Source: Phycisphaerae bacterium (GTDB lineage Bacteria; Planctomycetota; Phycisphaerae; UBA1845; UTPLA1). Taken from it: a stretch of 18,466 nucleotides of DNA. A model generated the notes under the pieces. That model had not been told where the DNA came from, made no database searches, and saw only the letters and a list, made by a program, of their open reading frames with translations. The stretch covers positions 1-18,466 of the forward strand of contig JAFGQA010000434.1 of assembly GCA_016935885.1 (NCBI GenBank), in the 5' to 3' direction. Within the stretch, counting starts at the first letter, position 1, and each line of letters opens with the position of its first letter. This document shows positions 15,554 to 18,466 of this stretch, piece by piece. The position numbers were made by a program, and so were the translations under genes.

Positions 15554-16315
15554 TTACCTCACAAACAGATCACGCAGCCACTGGACGGTCGTCTGCCGGT
15601 TCAGCTCGGCGATGGCGTCCGTCAACGGAATGTCCTTCGGGCACACCTGGATGCAATTCTGCGCGTTGCCGCAGTCGGTCACGCCGCCGGCGCCCATGAT
15701 CGCGTGCAGCCGCTCGGCCTTGTCGTACGCTCCGGTGGGGTGCGAGTTGTTCAGCCAGACTTGCCCGATGGGCGCGGGACCGATGAACTTGGACTCCGGG
15801 TGGAACTGCGGGCAGGCCTCCATGCAGCATCCACACGTCATGCACCGCGAAAACAGATAGCGAACCGCCTGCTTGTCCGGCGAGATCAGCGGCGCGTGCC
15901 GGTGGATGTCGTACACGCCGTCTAGCTTCACCCACGCCTTGACCTTCAGCAGCGCGTTGAACATCTTCTCGCGGTTCACCATCAGGTCCCGAACGAGCGG
16001 GAACTTCGTCAACGGCTCCAACACGATAGGCTGCTCGAGCTCGTCCACGAGCGCGGCGCACGCCTGTCGCGGCACGCCGTTGATCAGCATCGTGCAGGCG
16101 CCGCACACCTCCTCCATACAGTTGCAGTCCCAAACCACCGGCTCGACCTTCTCGCCCTTCGTGTTGACCGGGTGTTCGCGCAGGTACATCAACGCCGAGA
16201 CCACGTTGTGCGAAGGGGCGTACGGCATCTTGAATTCTTCCCAGTACGGCCTTGCATCGGGCCCCCTCTGCCGCTTTATCTTGAAGTGGATCTCGTTCGC
16301 GCCCGCAGGTTCCAT
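15554..16315 (-). CDS. sdhB: Succinate dehydrogenase/fumarate reductase iron-sulfur subunit
   Basis: A 253-residue subunit carrying electrons from the flavoprotein to the quinone site. The [2Fe-2S] site is C66-MEEV-C71-GA-C74 with C86. The [4Fe-4S] site is CMTCGCCMEACP (C158, C161, C164, C168). The [3Fe-4S] region is DCGNAQNCIQVCPKDIPLT (C215, C221, C225). The stretch FIGPAPIGQVWLNNSHPTGA followed by YDKAERL and CGNAQNC is very like Bacillus subtilis SdhB, so this is the type that pairs with a dihaem cytochrome b558 SdhC. The ATG at 16315 has GAGGAG 9 nt upstream. It follows sdhA on the same strand, but 192 nt of repeats separate them. Direction of reaction (succinate oxidation or fumarate reduction) cannot be told from sequence. 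Confidence 0.93.
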   Translation of the reverse strand: MEPAGANEIHFKIKRQRGPDARPYWEEFKMPYAPSHNVVSALMYLREHPVNTKGEKVEPVVWDCNCMEEVCGACTMLINGVPRQACAALVDELEQPIVLEPLTKFPLVRDLMVNREKMFNALLKVKAWVKLDGVYDIHRHAPLISPDKQAVRYLFSRCMTCGCCMEACPQFHPESKFIGPAPIGQVWLNNSHPTGAYDKAERLHAIMGAGGVTDCGNAQNCIQVCPKDIPLTDAIAELNRQTTVQWLRDLFVR

Positions 16316-16338
16316 CGCGTTCGTCTCCTCTGTTGAGC

Positions 16339-16419
16339 CACGGGCTTCAGCCCGTGCGGCGCCACAACACTATTCGTGTGACCGCGCATCTTGACGCGCC
16401 GCGCGGGCTGAAGCCCGCG
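16339..16419. repeat. Inverted pair of GGGC-TTCA-GCCC palindromes (REP/BIME-like) between sdhA and sdhB
   Basis: CACGGGC-TTCA-GCCCGTG (16339-16356) and, inverted, CGCGGGC-TGAA-GCCCGCG (16402-16419), each a 7-bp stem with a 4-nt loop, are separated by about 45 nt. The first matches the three units inside the haem lyase gene at 3270-3395. Paired inverted palindromes in an operon gap resemble BIME elements; no RAYT transposase is in the window. Confidence 0.75.
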
Positions 16420-16461
16420 ACTCGCGTCTGCTCACGAAGTGATACCCATCCCGTAATCCGC

Positions 16462-16503
16462 AATCGTTAATCGTCAATCGCCAATCGTCAATCGTCAATC
16501 GTT
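16462..16503 (+). repeat. Heptanucleotide tandem repeat, six units of AATCGTC
   Basis: Six consecutive 7-bp units (AATCGTT, AATCGTC, AATCGCC, AATCGTC, AATCGTC, AATCGTT) end 4 nt before the stop codon of sdhA. They resemble the short tandem heptamer repeats found in intergenic DNA of some bacteria. The related GATTGAC motif occurs at 10636-10700. Confidence 0.85.
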
Positions 16504-16507
16504 AATC

Positions 16508-18394
16508 CTACCGATAGTCCCTCGGCTTCTCAGGCGGAAGCACGGACATGTCCACCGGCATGTACTCAATCTTCGGGCCGTCCTTCGTGCACGTGGCGAC
16601 CGTGTGCTTGAGCCACTTCTCGTTGTTGGCCTTCCACTTGGCCTTGTACTCGTCGTATTCAGGATCGCCCTCGAACTTGCCCTCCGGAATCTTCAACTCG
16701 AACTCGGCCTTGTAATGCGAGCCCCGGCACTCATCTCGCTTCCGGGCACTGGTGGCGATGACCTCGGCGAGGACGACCATGTCCTGAATCTGCCGGGCCC
16801 ATGACAACGACTGATTGACCCGCGCGCCGTGGTCGTCGAGCGACATCGCCTTCGATCGCTCCCTGAGCTTGCGGATGCCCTCAATGGCCGTGTCCAGCCC
16901 TTTGTTGCTGCGCTCCACGAACACATGCTCGCGCATCAGTTCCCCCAACTCGCCGTGCAAGGCGAACGGGTTCTCGCCAACATCCCGTGAGGTGATACCC
17001 TGATTGATCTCCTCCTGGCGCTGGCGCTCGCTGTCGTAGTGACTGTCGGCCGCGGCGGCCGAACCGTTCTTGAGCCCCTTGACATAGGCAATGCTGGCAT
17101 CACCGGCAATCAGGCCACTGAAGGAAGCGCTGAGTAGCGAGTTGGCCCCCAGGCGGTTGGCCCCGTGGTAGGCGAAATCGCACTCCCCTGCGGCATACAG
17201 GCCGGGAACGCTCGTGGCATGATTCTTCTGGTGCTTGAGCACCATCCCGCCCGTCGCCCCGTCCTTCTCGAAGTCGACCCACAGGCCACCCATCGAGTAG
17301 TGCGTGGCCGGAAAGATCTTCATCGGCCTGGTGTACGGGTCCTCGCCGGTGAAGGTCTGGTACATCTCGAGGATGCCGCCCAGTCGGCTCTCTAAAAAGT
17401 CGTGCGGCTGGTGCGTGAGGTCCAGATAGACCACATCCTTGCCGCCCAGGCCCAAGCCCATGTGGCGGACCACCTTGAAGATGGCCCGCGAGGCCACGTC
17501 ACGCGGCACGGTGTTGCCGTAGGCGGGGTACCATTCCTCGAGGAAATAGAATCGCTCGTTCTCGGGGATCTCCAGCGGGTTGCGCGTGTCGCCTGCCTTC
17601 TTCGGCACCCAGATGCGCCCGCCCTCGCCGCGGCAGGCCTCGGACATCAACCGGTTCTTGTCGTGGCCAGGGATGCCCGTCGGATGAAACTGGATGAACT
17701 CGCCGTTGGCGAACTTGGCGCCCTGCTGGTACACACGTGATGCCGCCGCACCGGTCGAGTTGGTGGACATCGTCGAACGGCCGTAGATCAGCGCCAGCCC
17801 GCCGGTGGCCAGGATCACCGCGTCCGCCCGGAACGTGTGGACCTTCATGTCGATCAAGTTCATGGCCGCCACGCCGCGGCAGATGCCCTCATCGTCGAGG
17901 ACCAGCGAAAGAAACTCCCAGTCCTCATACTTCGTGACCTTTTCCTCCGCTTCGTACCTGCGAACCTGCTCATCGACGGCGTACAGAAGTTGTTGGCCCG
18001 TGGTCGCGCCGGCGAAGGCCGTGCGGCGGTTCTTCACGCCACCGAACAGACGCTGGTCCATGATGCCTTCCGGCGTGCGGCTGAAGGTCACGCCCATCCG
18101 ATCGTACGTGCGGATGATGCCCGGCGCCATCTCACACAACGTCTTGATCGGTGGCTGGTTGGACAGGTAGTCGCCGCCCTTGATTGTGTCAACAATGTGC
18201 TGCCATACCGAGTCGTTTTGCCCTTTGATGTCGAGAACGGCGTTGATGCCGCCCTGGGCGCAGCACGAGTGCGACCGCTTGACCGGGAAGAGCGAGAAGA
18301 TGTCGACCGGAATACCGTTTTCGGCGATCCGCAACGTCGCCCATAGGCCGCCCAGTCCGCCGCCTATCACGATCACTCTTGGCTTAGTGGCCAT
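16508..18394 (-). CDS. sdhA: Succinate dehydrogenase/fumarate reductase flavoprotein subunit
   Basis: A 628-residue FAD subunit that interconverts succinate and fumarate. The N-terminus has the dinucleotide-binding VIVIGGGLGGL (7-17). His42 in RSHSCCAQGGIN is the expected covalent FAD attachment site. Substrate and active-site motifs are FHPTGIPG, EACRGEGGRIW, a later HYSMGGLWVD and the FAD-contact stretch GLYAAGECDFAYHGANRLGANSL. The length is usual for the family. The ATG at 18394 is preceded by GGGAGG about 10 nt away. It is the first sdh gene in the window; sdhC, the membrane anchor, would be expected upstream beyond the right edge. Together with sdhB it feeds electrons to the quinone pool used by the FeS/NrfD cluster. 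Confidence 0.94.
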   Translation of the reverse strand: MATKPRVIVIGGGLGGLWATLRIAENGIPVDIFSLFPVKRSHSCCAQGGINAVLDIKGQNDSVWQHIVDTIKGGDYLSNQPPIKTLCEMAPGIIRTYDRMGVTFSRTPEGIMDQRLFGGVKNRRTAFAGATTGQQLLYAVDEQVRRYEAEEKVTKYEDWEFLSLVLDDEGICRGVAAMNLIDMKVHTFRADAVILATGGLALIYGRSTMSTNSTGAAASRVYQQGAKFANGEFIQFHPTGIPGHDKNRLMSEACRGEGGRIWVPKKAGDTRNPLEIPENERFYFLEEWYPAYGNTVPRDVASRAIFKVVRHMGLGLGGKDVVYLDLTHQPHDFLESRLGGILEMYQTFTGEDPYTRPMKIFPATHYSMGGLWVDFEKDGATGGMVLKHQKNHATSVPGLYAAGECDFAYHGANRLGANSLLSASFSGLIAGDASIAYVKGLKNGSAAAADSHYDSERQRQEEINQGITSRDVGENPFALHGELGELMREHVFVERSNKGLDTAIEGIRKLRERSKAMSLDDHGARVNQSLSWARQIQDMVVLAEVIATSARKRDECRGSHYKAEFELKIPEGKFEGDPEYDEYKAKWKANNEKWLKHTVATCTKDGPKIEYMPVDMSVLPPEKPRDYR

Positions 18395-18466
18395 TCAGCA
18401 AATGCCTCCCGTCTCATCGATTGTCCTCACGCGGAAACGCAGAGACCGCAGAGGAAAACAGAACGA

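Overview
The window is a GC-rich bacterial chromosomal segment from an organism with extensive periplasmic multiheme electron transfer. Three cytochrome genes carry 28 CXXCH haem c motifs in total. A large ResB-CcsA-type haem lyase, a Bacillus-type succinate dehydrogenase/fumarate reductase and an exported M3 peptidase accompany them. The repeat families present (GGGC-TTCA-GCCC palindromes, octamer and heptamer tandem repeats, short inverted-repeat elements) and the gene types would suit a Planctomycetota-like or related environmental lineage. That assignment is inference; there is no rRNA or marker gene here to prove it.

Layout. 1-205: 5'-truncated IS4/IS1634-like transposase remnant (-). 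373-1053: tetrahaem cytochrome c554-like protein (-). 1222-1363 and 5623-5763: two inverted copies of a ~142 bp MITE-like element flanking the haem lyase gene. 1463-5530: ResB-CcsA fusion (+), whose linker is built from three 42-bp palindromic units and 21 copies of an 8-bp repeat. 11603 down to 5796 (-): a four-gene cluster of Tat-exported 4x[4Fe-4S] protein, NrfD/HybB-like membrane protein, 13-haem cytochrome, and an 11-haem cytochrome fused to a b-type membrane cytochrome. It resembles Hmc/Qrc/Nhc-type quinone-linked transmembrane electron conduits. 11979-13922: exported oligoendopeptidase F-like peptidase (-). 14076-15523 (+): a retron, with a structured ncRNA (a1/a2 stem, msr hairpins, long msd hairpin) followed by a retron reverse transcriptase bearing an N-terminal transmembrane helix. 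15554-18394 (-): sdhA then sdhB, separated by a palindromic element pair and a heptamer repeat array.

How it fits together. The haem lyase would attach haem to the cytochromes on either side. Succinate dehydrogenase and the FeS/NrfD complex would both work at the (mena)quinone pool, and the multihaem proteins would carry electrons through the periplasm.

The most novel element is the retron. It has no recognisable partner effector gene and a predicted membrane-anchored reverse transcriptase, and its ncRNA can be folded by eye. The second most unusual feature is the octamer repeat inside the haem lyase gene. A change in copy number not divisible by three would break the fusion. A gain of one unit would end ResB at a TGATG stop/start overlap with the CcsA part.
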